The notes: generated by a model not told the origin, from the sequence alone. A stretch of DNA of 64,000 bases from Jiangella rhizosphaerae (GCF_003579925.1 NZ_QUAL01000053.1:21529-85528), one strand, 5' to 3'. Counted from the stretch's first letter, positions 42,787 through 53,157 are shown. Numbers and translations: made by a program.

Positions 42787-45700
42787 TCAGGGACCGGGAA
42801 CCGTCACGACCGGACCCGGCACGACGAGCGGCAGGCCGTCGACGTCGAGCTCGGCGCTCAGCGTGTACGTGCCGCCGGCGAGGCCGGACAGGACATGCAG
42901 GTAGCGGACGCCGGCCCAGCGCAGGCCGTGCCGCGCCACCTCGGCGCCGGTGGCGTCGTGGACGACGAGGACGGCGGCGTCGGCGGGCGCCCCGGCGGCC
43001 GGGCCCGTGAGGTCCAGTGTGACGGGACGGACCCGGCCGGACCCGCTGACGGTCCACTCCGGCTCCCACCGCTCGACGGCGACGGGGTCCGAGGCGGCCG
43101 ACTCGCCCGCGGCGTTGGCGGCGACGGCGGTGAGCTCGTTCGCGCCGACGGTCACCGGCACGGCCGCCTGCCACGTCCCGTCGGGCGTCGTCGTCGCTGT
43201 CGCGACCGCGTCACCGCCGGCCAGCACCGTCACCGTCGACGGCCAGTCGGCGGTGCCGCTCGCCTCCACGGTCGCGGTCACCGTGACCGCGGGCGCGGTG
43301 ACCGACGGCGCGCCCGGCGCGGTGAGCGTGGCGTCGCGGGCCCAGTCGACGGCGTTGACCAGCAGCCGCTCGCCGTCCTCCGTCCAGCCCCGCCCCGGGC
43401 CGACCGCACCGGTGACGGCGCTCGCGGACAGTACGACCTCGACGCTGCCGGCGGTCCGCCAGTCGTACCCGGCCGCGATCCCGCTCACCGGCGACGAGAG
43501 CGACGCCAGCGGCCGCCCGGCATACGACGCCAGCGCGCTGTAGTAGCCGCCGTCGCTGATCAGCATCGCCGGGTCGGACAGCCCGGCGAACAGCTCGTGC
43601 GCCGGGTCGAAGCCCGTCATCGTCACAGCACCCTCGCCATAGCCCTGCGCCCCGACGGCGACCCGGTCGGTGTACGCCTCGAGCAGCCGGACGCCGCCCT
43701 GGTCCACGCCCCACGTTCCGGTGAACACCAGGCTGGTCCCGGCGGCGTCGGCCGCGGCCAGCACGCCCTCGAACGTCGCCCGGTCCGGCTCGCCGCCGTT
43801 GACGACGACCACTTCGTAGGCGTCCAGGTTCCCGGCCGCCACCGTCCAGTCCAGCGGCGCGGCGGCCACGCCCTCGTCGCGCAGGAACGTGGTCACCGCA
43901 CCGCCCACGTCGCCGAGCACGCCGACGTCCAGCGGCTCCAGCGTCACGTCCAGCGTGGCCGTGGCGTCGGCGGCGACCGTCACCGACGCCGTCGCCGGCA
44001 GGTGCCCGCCGGCCGTCACGGTGACGGCGTAGGTCCCCTCGAGCAGGCCCTCGGCGGTGTAGGCGCCGGCCTCGTCGGTGGTCGCGGTCCAGCCGTCCGG
44101 CCCGGTCCCGGTGACCACGGCGCCGGCCACCGGCTCGCCATCGGTGGAGGTGACGGTGCCCGCCACGCTCCCCCTCGGCAGCGGCGCGAGATCGACGTCG
44201 AGCGTGACCGTCCCGGACGCCGGGATCTCGACGGTGTGCGTCGCCGGCGCGTAGCCGAACGCCTCGACGCGGACGGTGTGCGTGCCGGCCGTCAGCCCGA
44301 GCACGTACGAGCCGTCCGCCTCGGTCGTCGTCGACACCGCGGCCTCGACCGCCGTCACCGTCGCGCCGCCGGCCGGGGCGCCGCCGGCCGTCACCACGCC
44401 GGTGAGCTGGGCCTGCCGTGCCTCGGTCGCCCAGGCGACGGCGTTGAGGTAGATGTCCGCCGCGGCCGCGGTCCACCGGTCGCCGGGCCGGCCGTACGTG
44501 CTCGCGGCGAGCCCGCCGAGCAGGATCTCGACGCTGCTCGCCGACGTGAACCGGTAGCCGACGGCGTCGCCCAGCGCGGTGCCGCCGGACGACCGGAGCG
44601 TTCCGACGGTCGTCCCGCTGTACCCGGAGTAGGTCAGGTACTGCTGGTTGCCGCCGGGGTTGACCAGCAGCGGGATCGGCTCGCCGGCCGCGTACCCCGC
44701 GAAGATCGGGTGTGCGGCGGACGGCACGTACTCGACCGCCTCGGGCACGAAGTCGTACTGGACGTCGGCCGGATCGCCGCGCAGGTCCGACAGCGCGCCG
44801 ACGGCGTACCCGCCCCACTGCCCGGCGTAGATCACCGACACACCCGCGGCCTCGGCCGCCGCGACGACCTGGCCGAACGCCGCCCGCTCCGACGTCAGCA
44901 GCGTGCCGTTGAACACGATCAGCCGGAAGTCGCCGACCCGATCCGCCAGCCCGGCCAGCTGCGCGCCGCCGACCTGCTCGACGGCGTACCCCTCGCCCTG
45001 CAGCAGGCCGGTGATCGACGACGACAGGTCCTTCACGACGGCGATCGGCAGCGACGCCCGCAACCGCACGGCGACGTCCACCGTCGCCCCGGCCGGCACC
45101 GTGACCGCCCGCTCCGACGCCTGGAACCCGGCCGCCGTGACCCGCAGCGTCCACGCGTCGGCGGGCACGCCGGGCACGCTGAACGTACCGTCGGCGGCGG
45201 TCGTGGCGGACAGCGGCGTGCCGAGCAGCTCGACCCGCGCGCCACCCACGGCCGCGCCGTCCGGGCCGACGACCGTGCCGGCGACGGTGCCCATCGGCCG
45301 AGTGGCCAGCTGGATGGGCCGGGTCAGCACCTGGCCGGCGCTGACCGTGACCGGGACCTCCGCCGTCACGTGCCCGAAGCTCTCCGCCCGCAGCGTCCAC
45401 GTGCCCGGTGTCAGGGCGACGACGAAGCTGCCGTCGCCGGCCCGCGCGGGGACCGTCTCGCCGGTCTCGACCACCGTGAGGGTGCCGGTCAGCGCGGTGC
45501 CGCCGGTGTCGGTGAGCGTGCCGCGCACCTCCGCGCCGAGCCCCTCGGCGTCCAGCGCGTAGCCGAGCGCGTTGCGCAGCAACCGCTCCGCCTCCGGCGT
45601 CCACGCCAGCCCCGGCTGCGAGCCGTGGGCCGGGTAGCCGTACGTGCTCACCGACAGCGTGCCGAGCAGCACGTCGACCGCCCGCGCACCACGGTGCCGG

Positions 45701-48700
45701 ACGCCGGCCAGCCCGCCGCCGGACCCGTCCGCGGCACCCACGGTCGCGATCGTCGTGCCGCTGAACTCGTCGAACCACGAGTACTCGGCGTCGTCCTCGA
45801 CCAGCGGGAACGTCGCGGGCAGCCCGGCCAGCAACGGGTGGCCGGGCTCCGTGGCGGAGGCTGTGACGGCGCCGTCGTCGCGGCCCTCGCCGGCCACGCC
45901 CGGGTCGCCGTCGTAGTCGGACAGGTACCGGAACGCGCCGCGGCCGAACTGGTCGAGCCAGATCGCCGGCACGCTGGCCCGCGTCAGGGCGTCGTCGAAC
46001 GCCGCCCAGCCGGCCGCGCCGGGGTCGAATCCGGAGGACGAGCCGAAGTTCCCGACCACCAGGTCGAGGTCGCCGACCGCGGCGGTGTCGGACCAGGTCA
46101 GGGTGCGCGGCTCGTAGCCCCAATAGGCCAGGTACCCGGCCAGCCGGCCTTGGTGGTCGTCCAGCACGCCGACCGACGGCGACGAGCGCAGCTCGGCGTC
46201 ACCGCCGGCCTGCCCGCCGATCGTGACGGTGACCGGCACGCGGGTGCGCACGTGGCCGTCCGCGACCACTTCCAGCTCGTAGTCGCCCGGCTCGACCAGC
46301 GACAACGTGTAGGTGCCGTCCTCGGCGGTCGTGGTGCTCAGCGCGGTGCCGAGCAGCGACACCGTCGCGCCGGCGATCGGCGAGCCGAGCGCGGACGGCC
46401 CGCTGATGTCCGCCTCGCCGGTGATCCGGCCGCGGATCGCCCCGGTGTCCGCCGGGGTCAGCTCGACGTCCAGGGTGGTGGCGCCGTTGCGGGTGACGGT
46501 GACGTCGTGCTCGACGGTCTTGTAGCCGAACGCGCTGATCCGCACCGTGTAGTCGCCGGCCTCCAGCGGGACGACGTAGGCGCCGTCCGTTCCGGCGGTG
46601 ACCGACCGGCCGGTCTCGGCGACCTCGACGGTGGCCGGCACCGGGACACCGTCGAGCCCGGTGACGGTTCCCTCGACGCTGCCGAGGCCGGGCGCGGCGG
46701 CCCAGCGGACCGCGTTGACGTAGAGGGCGCGGCCGTCGTCGGTCCAGTCCTCGGCCGGGTGCTGCAGCAGCGTCGCGGCCAGGCCGGACAGCAGCAGGTG
46801 GACGCTGCCCGGCGTGCGCGCGGTGTAGGCGGCGCCGACGCCGCGGTCGCCGCCCTCCTCGGTGATCGTGTGCGCCAGCGGGACGCCGGAGTAGCCGGTG
46901 ATCCCGGTGCTGTACCGGTCGGCCAGCAGGATCTCCGGCTGGCCCGGCAGCCCGGCGAACAGCGGGTGGTCCGGCCGCGTCGGTGCGAGCGAGACCAGCC
47001 CTTCGCCGCTGACCGGCGTCGTGCCGGCCGGGTCGCCCAGATACTTGCGCAGCAGCCGGACGCCGCCGTCGGAGCTGAACCGGTCGTCCGGGAAGATGCC
47101 ACTGACCTGCGCGGCGTCCATCGCGTCGAGGAAGCCGAGGAACACCTCCGCACCCGGATCCGGCGGATCGTTGAACACGACGACGTCGAACTCGCCGACC
47201 CGGGCGACGTCGCTGAACGCGATCGGCTCGGCGGCGATCTCCGCGGCGGTGAGCAGCGCGACGATGCCGTCGCTCGCGTAGTCGCCGATGACGCCGACCC
47301 GCGGCGCCGGCGCCAGTTCGACGTCGGCGACGGCCTCCTGACCGGCCACGACGTCGACGGAGGCGGTCGCGGTGAAGTGGCCGGGCGCCGACACCCGCAG
47401 CTCGTACGTCCCGCCCGGCACGTCGGCGAGCCGGAACGTCCCGGCTTCGTCCGTGGTGGCGGTCAGCTCGGTGCCGGTGAGGCCGACCTGCGCGCCCGCC
47501 ACCACGGCGCCGTCGCGGCCGCTGGTGACGGTGCCGCGGACCGCGCCGAGGCCGGAGCCGGTGAGCGTCGCGTCGACGCTGAGCGTGCCGCCGGCGACGA
47601 CGGTCAGGGGCCGCTCGACCGGCGTGCTCCCGGCCCGGGTGAACCGGACCGTGTGGTCGCCGGGTTCGAGCAGCAGCCGGTAGCCGCCGTCGCCGCCCGT
47701 CGTGGCGGTCTGCCCGGCGGCGGCCACGGTGACGCCCGCGAGCGGCACGCCGGACTCGTCGGTGACGGTGCCGGTGACCGCGCCGAACTCCGCGTCGGCG
47801 GCATAGCGCACGGCGTTGTCGAGCACGGTGAACGCGGGCGGCAGCCAGTCGTCGCCCGGAACGCCCCAGCTGGCCGCAGCGGCCAGCGAGCCGAGCAGCA
47901 CGTGCGCGCTGCCCACACCGCGCGGCGCGTAGCCGATGCCGCCGCCGGCCGCGCCGGTCTCGTCGGTGTGCAGCTCGGCGACGGTCACGCCGGAGTAGCC
48001 CTCGAACGCCGACCACGCCGAGCCGGCGACCAGGATCTCGGTCCGTTCGCCCAGGGGCAGCCCCGCGGTCAGCGGGTGCTCCGCCGTCGGCAGCAACGAG
48101 ACGCGGCCGGCGCCGCCGAGGTCGCCGGGCGCCGCCTGCGGGTCGCCGGTGTAGTCGACGAGGTGGTTGATCGCGCCCCAGCCCAGCGACCACTGGTCCA
48201 GCCAGACGACGCTGGTGCCGGCCGCGTCGGTGGCGGCGAGGAACTGCTGGAAGGCCGCCGCGCCGGGCTCGGTGCCGTCGGCGCCGTTGGCCACGACGAC
48301 CTCGAAGTCGTCCGGCCGGGCGGTGACGTCGGCGTAGTCGGTGGCCTGTGCGGCGTAGCCGAGGTCCTCGAGGACGGCGACGATGCGGCCGCGGTCGTCG
48401 CCGACGACGGCGACGTCGTACTCGGTGAGGGCGAGGTCCGCGGTCGCGGTCTGCCCGGCGGCGACGGTGACCCGCTCGCGCAGCGGCACATAGCCGGCCA
48501 GCTCGGCCTCGACGGTGTACGTGCCGGCCGCCACGCCGTCGAAGGCGAACGCGCCGCCGCCGTCGGTGGTCACCGGGTCGAGCGGGGTGCCGGCGAGTGT
48601 GACGGTGACGCCGGCCAGCGGGGCGCCCGCCGCGTCGCGGACGGTGCCGGCGACGGCGCCGGTCTCGACCGCGGTGAGCTCGGCGTCGACGGTGACGGCG

Positions 48701-51700
48701 GCGCCGGCGGACAGGTCGACGACCTCCGTGTGCGTGCTGAGCCCGTAGTGCGCGATGGTGACGGTGTACGTGCCGGGCGGCTGGGTGAGCTCGAACGCGC
48801 CGGTGTCGGCGTCGGCGGTGATCTCGGCTCCGGTCTCCTCGATCCGGACGGTCGCGGCGACGGGCCCGCCCGGCCCGGTGACGGTGCCGCCGATGGTACC
48901 GGTCGGGTGGAACGCGAAGACGTTGCCGCGTACGTCCGCGCTGACCAGCAGGCCGCCGGCGTAGGCAGGCGCGGTCGTCACGTTGCCGCCGGCCGGCGCC
49001 TCCCAGACCGGCGTGCCGGTGGCGGCGTCGAGCGCCCAGAGGCGGTTGTCCAGCTGCGAGCCGCCGACGACGAACCCGTCGTCGGTGACCATGACCGACG
49101 CGCTGACCGCGCCCGACACCGCGTACTGCCAGACGCGGTCGCCGGTCTCACGGTCGTACGCCACGACCAGCCCGAGCCCGTGCGACCCGGCGATGACCAG
49201 GTCGCCGTAGACCGCCGGCGTGCTGCCCTGGCCGTCGCCGTGCGTCGCGGCCTCCCAGCGCAGCGTGCCGGTGGCGGCGTCGACGGCGAGCAGGCTGCCG
49301 CCGCCGTCGCCGTCCGTCGTCGGGACGAACACCGTGCCGTCGACGATGCTCGCGCCGCCGATGAAGTAGTCGTTCTCGCGGGTCAGCGTCCAGCGGACCG
49401 CGCCGGTCGCCGCGTCGAGCGCGATCAGCTCGCCGTCGTCGGCGTTCCCGACGATCGCCAGGCCCTCGGCGACCGCTGGGCCGGCGAAGACGGAGGTGCC
49501 GACGTCGGTGGCCCAGAGCTGCTTCCCCGTGGCGGCGTCCAGCGCGAACACCGTGTCCTCGCGGTCCTGCGTCGGGCCGGTGGCCGCGTAGACGACGCCG
49601 TCGACGACGCTTGGCGCGGTGTAGACGGTGAGCCGGCCCGGTGTCGGGACCGACCAGCGCTGAGCACCGGTGGCCGCGTCGAGCGCGACCAGTCCGCCGT
49701 CCAGCCCGCCGCCGGTGACGACCAGGTCGCCGGCCACGGCGGGCGTGCCGCGCAGTGCGTCGCCGGTCTGGAACGACCACAGCCGCTCGCCGCTGCTCGC
49801 GTCGTACGCCGCCAGCCGTCCGGCGTCGGAGCCGAGGAACACCCGGCCGCCGGCGATGACCGGCGAGGCGAAGGTCACGGCGCTGCCGGCCGCGGCGGTC
49901 CAGCTCGGCTGGAGCGTGCCGGCCGCCAGCGCGTCGCCGCTCATGCCGCTGCGGGTGGCGTTGTTCTGGTACTGCGTCCAGCCCGGGTCGCTCGGCTGGT
50001 CCAGGGCGTCGAGCGTGATGTCGAGGCGCTCGTCGCCGTCGAGCGTCAGCTCCCGGGTGTGCGGCTCGTGCCCGGCCGCGGTGACCCGGACGGTGTACGT
50101 GCCGGCGGCGACGTCGTCGAAGGCGAAGCCGCCGTCGTCGCCGGTGGTCGCCGGCTCCAGCGGGGTGCCGCCGAGCGTGACGCGGGCGTGCCCGACCGGG
50201 CCGCCGGGTCCGGTGACGGTGCCGGTGACGTCGTGGGTCGCCGCGGTGTCGAGGGCGAGGTCGAGCGTCGTCGTCTCGCCGATCGCGACGGAGACGGCCG
50301 CGGTGGCGGTGACGTAGCCGTACGCGGCGGCCGTCAGCTCGTGGTCGCCGGCCGCGACCGGGAGCGTGTACGTGCCGTCGCCGGCCGTCGTGGTGGTGGC
50401 GTCGCCCGCGGTGACCGTGACGTCGCCGAGCGGGTCGCCGTCGTCGTCGGTGACCGTTCCGGCGACGGTGCCGGAGTACGCCGCCCGCGTGACGGCGGCG
50501 AACGCGTCGACGATGCCGGCGCCGTAGGTGTCGTTGGGCAGGTCGCCCATGTGCGGCTCGGTGCGCGCGGTGTCCTCGAGCAGCGCGCGGATGTCGTCGA
50601 TGGTGAGGTCCGGGTTCGCCGACAGCATCAGCGCGACGACGCCCGTGGCGTGCGGCGCGGCCATCGAGGTGCCGGAGATGGTGTGGTAGCCGTCCTCGCC
50701 GTCCGGGAGGTCCCGCGGCCAGGTCGAGCGGATCTGGTGGCCGGGCGCGCTGACCTGCGGCTTGCGGTGGCGCTGCCCGTCCCAGACCGCCGGGCCGCGG
50801 CTGGAGAAGCTCGCGACCACGTCGTTGACGTCGGTCGCGCCGATGCCGATGGCGTTCGGGAAGCTGGCCGGCGAACCGACCGTGCCCGGCGCCGGGCCGT
50901 TGTTGCCGTTGGCGAAGATCGGCACGATGCCGGCGGCCTCCCATGCGGCGACGTCGGCCCAGAACGTCGTCGCGCCGCCGGCGTCGGACCCCCACGAGTT
51001 GTTCACGACGTCCGGCGCCGCGGCCGGGTCGCCGCCGGGCGCGAGCATCCACTGGAAGCCGTCGTGGATGATCGACTCGGTGGTGCTGCCGGAGTCGCGG
51101 AAGATCTTCGCGGCGATCCAGGTGGCGCCGGGCGCGACGCCGGTCAGCTCGCCGGGAGCGGAGCCGACGATGCTGCCGGTGACGTGTGTGCCGTGGCCGT
51201 TGCCGTCCCCGGGAGTCGGATAGTTCTCGCCGGTGGGGACGTACCAGCTGGTGGCGGGGTCGCCGGTGGTGCCGCGCCACGAGGCGCTCAGCGCCGGGTG
51301 CCCGCCGTCGGCGCCGCCGTCCATGATCCCGACGACGACGCCCTCGCCGCGCACGCCGTACTCGCCCCAGACGTCGGGCGCCTGGATCTTCTCCAGGCTC
51401 CAGCTGGGCAGCAGGGGCTCACTGGGGGCGGGCTCGATCGGCTCCTCGAGGGTGATCTCCTCGTCCAGCTCGACGCCGGCGACGTCCGGGTGGGCGGCGA
51501 GGGCGTCGAGCGTCTCCTCGTCGACCGTGGCGGCGACGCCGTTGAAGATCCAGTACGGGGTGACGGAGGTGGCGCCCCGGTCGGCGAGCAGGTCGAGCAC
51601 CTCCGGCTGGGTGGCGTCGGCCGTGTACCGGAGCTCGGCGACGACGGTCTCGGTGCGGGCGATGCGGGCCCGCTCGGCGATCGCGCGCTCGGCCTCGGTG

Positions 51701-52104
51701 CCGCTGCCGCGGAGGCTCGCGCGGGCCTGCGCGGCGGCCGCCGTCGCGGCCGCGTCGGCCTGCTCGGCGACCCGGGCGAGATCCGGCTGTTGGCGGAGCC
51801 TGATGATCACCGGGACGGTGCCCCCGTCCGCCGCTGCGGTGCGGACGGCGTCCTCGACGCCGGTGGGTGGTGCGGTGGCGGCGTCCGGCGCGTCGCTGGG
51901 CGCCGCACCGAACGTCGACGGGTCGATCGGCAGGCCCGCGGTCAGGTCGGCGAGGACGCCGTCGGTCGCGTCGGCGGCCTTCGTGACTGCCGTCCGCACC
52001 GGGAGTGAGCCGGACGCCGTCGCCGTCGGCGGCACCACCCCCACGGCCAGCAACGGAGCCAGGAGCACCGCGAACGAGCGAGCGAGCAGGGTCCGCACTG
52101 GCAT
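42787..52104 (-). CDS. Giant secreted S8 subtilase with PQQ-like beta-propeller and repeated CnaB-like/GATase-like modules
   Basis: The 3105-residue protein has a signal peptide (1-31) and an I9-like propeptide region to about 230. The S8 catalytic domain spans about 235-540, with Asp262 (IMDGGADGGHP), His304 (GHGTHVTGS), Asn401 and Ser480 (ISGTSMAAPHA). Two carboxypeptidase-regulatory-like domains and a PQQ-like repeat propeller (about 680-1070) follow. Then come five units, each pairing such a beta-sandwich with a 205-residue alpha/beta module, at about 1229, 1601, 1978, 2352 and 2725. Each module begins VGVxGD-like and includes VVVxNG, an HPLxAGLP-like segment, YSGxxxA and VLLGxLA. The C-terminus has Ig-like domains and no anchor, so secretion is expected. 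Confidence 0.9.
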   Translation of the reverse strand: MPVRTLLARSFAVLLAPLLAVGVVPPTATASGSLPVRTAVTKAADATDGVLADLTAGLPIDPSTFGAAPSDAPDAATAPPTGVEDAVRTAAADGGTVPVIIRLRQQPDLARVAEQADAAATAAAAQARASLRGSGTEAERAIAERARIARTETVVAELRYTADATQPEVLDLLADRGATSVTPYWIFNGVAATVDEETLDALAAHPDVAGVELDEEITLEEPIEPAPSEPLLPSWSLEKIQAPDVWGEYGVRGEGVVVGIMDGGADGGHPALSASWRGTTGDPATSWYVPTGENYPTPGDGNGHGTHVTGSIVGSAPGELTGVAPGATWIAAKIFRDSGSTTESIIHDGFQWMLAPGGDPAAAPDVVNNSWGSDAGGATTFWADVAAWEAAGIVPIFANGNNGPAPGTVGSPASFPNAIGIGATDVNDVVASFSSRGPAVWDGQRHRKPQVSAPGHQIRSTWPRDLPDGEDGYHTISGTSMAAPHATGVVALMLSANPDLTIDDIRALLEDTARTEPHMGDLPNDTYGAGIVDAFAAVTRAAYSGTVAGTVTDDDGDPLGDVTVTAGDATTTTAGDGTYTLPVAAGDHELTAAAYGYVTATAAVSVAIGETTTLDLALDTAATHDVTGTVTGPGGPVGHARVTLGGTPLEPATTGDDGGFAFDDVAAGTYTVRVTAAGHEPHTRELTLDGDERLDITLDALDQPSDPGWTQYQNNATRSGMSGDALAAGTLQPSWTAAAGSAVTFASPVIAGGRVFLGSDAGRLAAYDASSGERLWSFQTGDALRGTPAVAGDLVVTGGGLDGGLVALDAATGAQRWSVPTPGRLTVYTAPSVVDGVVYAATGPTQDREDTVFALDAATGKQLWATDVGTSVFAGPAVAEGLAIVGNADDGELIALDAATGAVRWTLTRENDYFIGGASIVDGTVFVPTTDGDGGGSLLAVDAATGTLRWEAATHGDGQGSTPAVYGDLVIAGSHGLGLVVAYDRETGDRVWQYAVSGAVSASVMVTDDGFVVGGSQLDNRLWALDAATGTPVWEAPAGGNVTTAPAYAGGLLVSADVRGNVFAFHPTGTIGGTVTGPGGPVAATVRIEETGAEITADADTGAFELTQPPGTYTVTIAHYGLSTHTEVVDLSAGAAVTVDAELTAVETGAVAGTVRDAAGAPLAGVTVTLAGTPLDPVTTDGGGAFAFDGVAAGTYTVEAELAGYVPLRERVTVAAGQTATADLALTEYDVAVVGDDRGRIVAVLEDLGYAAQATDYADVTARPDDFEVVVANGADGTEPGAAAFQQFLAATDAAGTSVVWLDQWSLGWGAINHLVDYTGDPQAAPGDLGGAGRVSLLPTAEHPLTAGLPLGERTEILVAGSAWSAFEGYSGVTVAELHTDETGAAGGGIGYAPRGVGSAHVLLGSLAAAASWGVPGDDWLPPAFTVLDNAVRYAADAEFGAVTGTVTDESGVPLAGVTVAAAGQTATTGGDGGYRLLLEPGDHTVRFTRAGSTPVERPLTVVAGGTLSVDATLTGSGLGAVRGTVTSGRDGAVVAGAQVGLTGTELTATTDEAGTFRLADVPGGTYELRVSAPGHFTATASVDVVAGQEAVADVELAPAPRVGVIGDYASDGIVALLTAAEIAAEPIAFSDVARVGEFDVVVFNDPPDPGAEVFLGFLDAMDAAQVSGIFPDDRFSSDGGVRLLRKYLGDPAGTTPVSGEGLVSLAPTRPDHPLFAGLPGQPEILLADRYSTGITGYSGVPLAHTITEEGGDRGVGAAYTARTPGSVHLLLSGLAATLLQHPAEDWTDDGRALYVNAVRWAAAPGLGSVEGTVTGLDGVPVPATVEVAETGRSVTAGTDGAYVVPLEAGDYTVRISAFGYKTVEHDVTVTRNGATTLDVELTPADTGAIRGRITGEADISGPSALGSPIAGATVSLLGTALSTTTAEDGTYTLSLVEPGDYELEVVADGHVRTRVPVTVTIGGQAGGDAELRSSPSVGVLDDHQGRLAGYLAYWGYEPRTLTWSDTAAVGDLDLVVGNFGSSSGFDPGAAGWAAFDDALTRASVPAIWLDQFGRGAFRYLSDYDGDPGVAGEGRDDGAVTASATEPGHPLLAGLPATFPLVEDDAEYSWFDEFSGTTIATVGAADGSGGGLAGVRHRGARAVDVLLGTLSVSTYGYPAHGSQPGLAWTPEAERLLRNALGYALDAEGLGAEVRGTLTDTGGTALTGTLTVVETGETVPARAGDGSFVVALTPGTWTLRAESFGHVTAEVPVTVSAGQVLTRPIQLATRPMGTVAGTVVGPDGAAVGGARVELLGTPLSATTAADGTFSVPGVPADAWTLRVTAAGFQASERAVTVPAGATVDVAVRLRASLPIAVVKDLSSSITGLLQGEGYAVEQVGGAQLAGLADRVGDFRLIVFNGTLLTSERAAFGQVVAAAEAAGVSVIYAGQWGGYAVGALSDLRGDPADVQYDFVPEAVEYVPSAAHPIFAGYAAGEPIPLLVNPGGNQQYLTYSGYSGTTVGTLRSSGGTALGDAVGYRFTSASSVEILLGGLAASTYGRPGDRWTAAAADIYLNAVAWATEARQAQLTGVVTAGGAPAGGATVTAVEAAVSTTTEADGSYVLGLTAGTHTVRVEAFGYAPATHTVEIPASGTVTLDVDLAPLPRGSVAGTVTSTDGEPVAGAVVTGTGPDGWTATTDEAGAYTAEGLLEGTYAVTVTAGGHLPATASVTVAADATATLDVTLEPLDVGVLGDVGGAVTTFLRDEGVAAAPLDWTVAAGNLDAYEVVVVNGGEPDRATFEGVLAAADAAGTSLVFTGTWGVDQGGVRLLEAYTDRVAVGAQGYGEGAVTMTGFDPAHELFAGLSDPAMLISDGGYYSALASYAGRPLASLSSPVSGIAAGYDWRTAGSVEVVLSASAVTGAVGPGRGWTEDGERLLVNAVDWARDATLTAPGAPSVTAPAVTVTATVEASGTADWPSTVTVLAGGDAVATATTTPDGTWQAAVPVTVGANELTAVAANAAGESAASDPVAVERWEPEWTVSGSGRVRPVTLDLTGPAAGAPADAAVLVVHDATGAEVARHGLRWAGVRYLHVLSGLAGGTYTLSAELDVDGLPLVVPGPVVTVPGP

Positions 52105-52213
52105 GGTGACCGCCCTTCACCACGAAGTCAGCACGTCGACGGCCCGCACCATCCGGGCCATATCGGTGCATTGTGGTGCGCAACGATATAGACCAGTTAG
52201 GGACGATGTAAAG

Positions 52214-52241
52214 ACCGGTCGGTGACGATCACGTGACCGGT
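52214..52241. repeat. Inverted repeat between the protease and the regulator pseudogene
   Basis: ACCGGTC (52214-52220) and GACCGGT (52235-52241) flank a core that includes GTGA-CGA-TCAC. It lies 16 bases downstream of the broken GlxA-like gene and 110 bases before the protease start, so it may be a terminator of the former or an operator of the latter. Confidence 0.4.
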
Positions 52242-52256
52242 TGCCGCCACTGGCAG

Positions 52257-53104
52257 CTATCCGACAGCGTGCGCCGCCCGGTACGCCGTCGGCGTCAGCC
52301 CGGTGTGCCGGCGAAAGTGCTGCCGCAGGTTGGCCGCGGTGCCGAAGCCGGCCGCCCGCGCGATCGCGGCGACGTCCAGGCCGCTGGTCTCCAGCAGTGA
52401 GCGGGCGTGGTCGATGCGCTCGTGGTGCAGCCAGCGCAGCGGGGTGGTGCCGGTCTCGGCGAGGAACCGGCGGTGGAACGTGCTCGGGCTCATCGCCGCG
52501 CGGCTCGCGAGCTCGGCGACGGTGAGCGGGCGGTCCAGGTGGGTGGAGGCCCACTCGAGCACCCCGGCCAACGGCGCCTCGTCCGGCCGCGACACCGGGC
52601 GCTCGATGAACTGCTGCTGGCCGCCGTCAGCACCTGGCCGTCGTCGACGAACAACACGTTCGGCCGCAGGTCGACGGCCGGGTAGCGGCGGCGGAAGCGG
52701 TCGGCCCAGCGCCAGTGCGTGGTGACGGTGTGACCGTCGAGCACGCCGGCCTCGGCGAGAGTGAACGCGCCCGTGCAGAAGCTGACCATCCGCGCGCCAC
52801 GCGCCGCCGCCGCACGCAGGGCGTCGAGCGTGTCGGCGCCGAAACCGGCCTCCGGGTCGGGACGGTTCGGCGCGATGACGGTGTCCGCCGCCGCGATGTC
52901 GTCCAGCGTGCCGGGGCAGCGCATGGTGAACAGGCCCTCGCGAACCTCCAGCTCGTCGCCGGCCGAGCAGACGACGAGGTCGTACCAGTCGACGTCGAGC
53001 TCCGGGCGAGCGATGCCGAACAGCTCCATCGCGATGGCCATCTCGAGCGGGTTCGAGCCCGGCCCGGCCACGAGGGCCACTCGATGCGAGGATCCTTGCG
53101 ACAT
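52257..53104 (-). pseudogene. Broken GlxA/FtrA-type AraC regulator (internal deletion with frameshift)
   Basis: The first frame (53104 down to about 52620) encodes a DJ-1/PfpI-like domain with SFCTGAFTLAEAGVLDG and LFVDDGQVLTA, then loses similarity. The second frame (about 52625 to 52257) resumes with GGQQQFIERPVSRPDEAPLA and a complete AraC double HTH (FHRRFLAETGTTPLRWL). In intact family members about 35-40 residues separate VLTxAG from GGQxQFIERP, and they are missing here with a frame change at about 52617-52628. The product should be inactive unless the join is a sequencing error. Confidence 0.8.
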
Positions 53105-53120
53105 GTGCCATTCCTGGCAC
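53105..53120. promoter_or_regulatory. Palindrome in the divergent GlxA-cupin promoter
   Basis: GTGCCA-TTCC-TGGCAC is a perfect 6-4-6 inverted repeat in the 53-bp divergent region. It abuts the start codon of the broken regulator gene, as expected for its autoregulatory operator that also controls the cupin gene. Confidence 0.55.
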
Positions 53121-53157
53121 TCACGGTTGAGCGGCGTCGTGGCCGAGGCTTGTCGGC

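Noticed and set aside
41797-52008. A 3403-codon open frame on the plus strand opposite the giant protease
   Set aside because: It is Arg/Gly/Asp-rich with no domain or start signal and mirrors the protease codons. High third-position GC removes stop codons from the antisense frame. The minus-strand frame has a signal peptide and a full S8 triad.
52490-53104. A complete short DJ-1-like protein in place of a broken regulator
   Set aside because: The last 45 residues become a Ser/Arg/Pro-rich out-of-frame tail, while a perfectly conserved AraC domain continues in the neighbouring frame, so truncation by deletion explains both.
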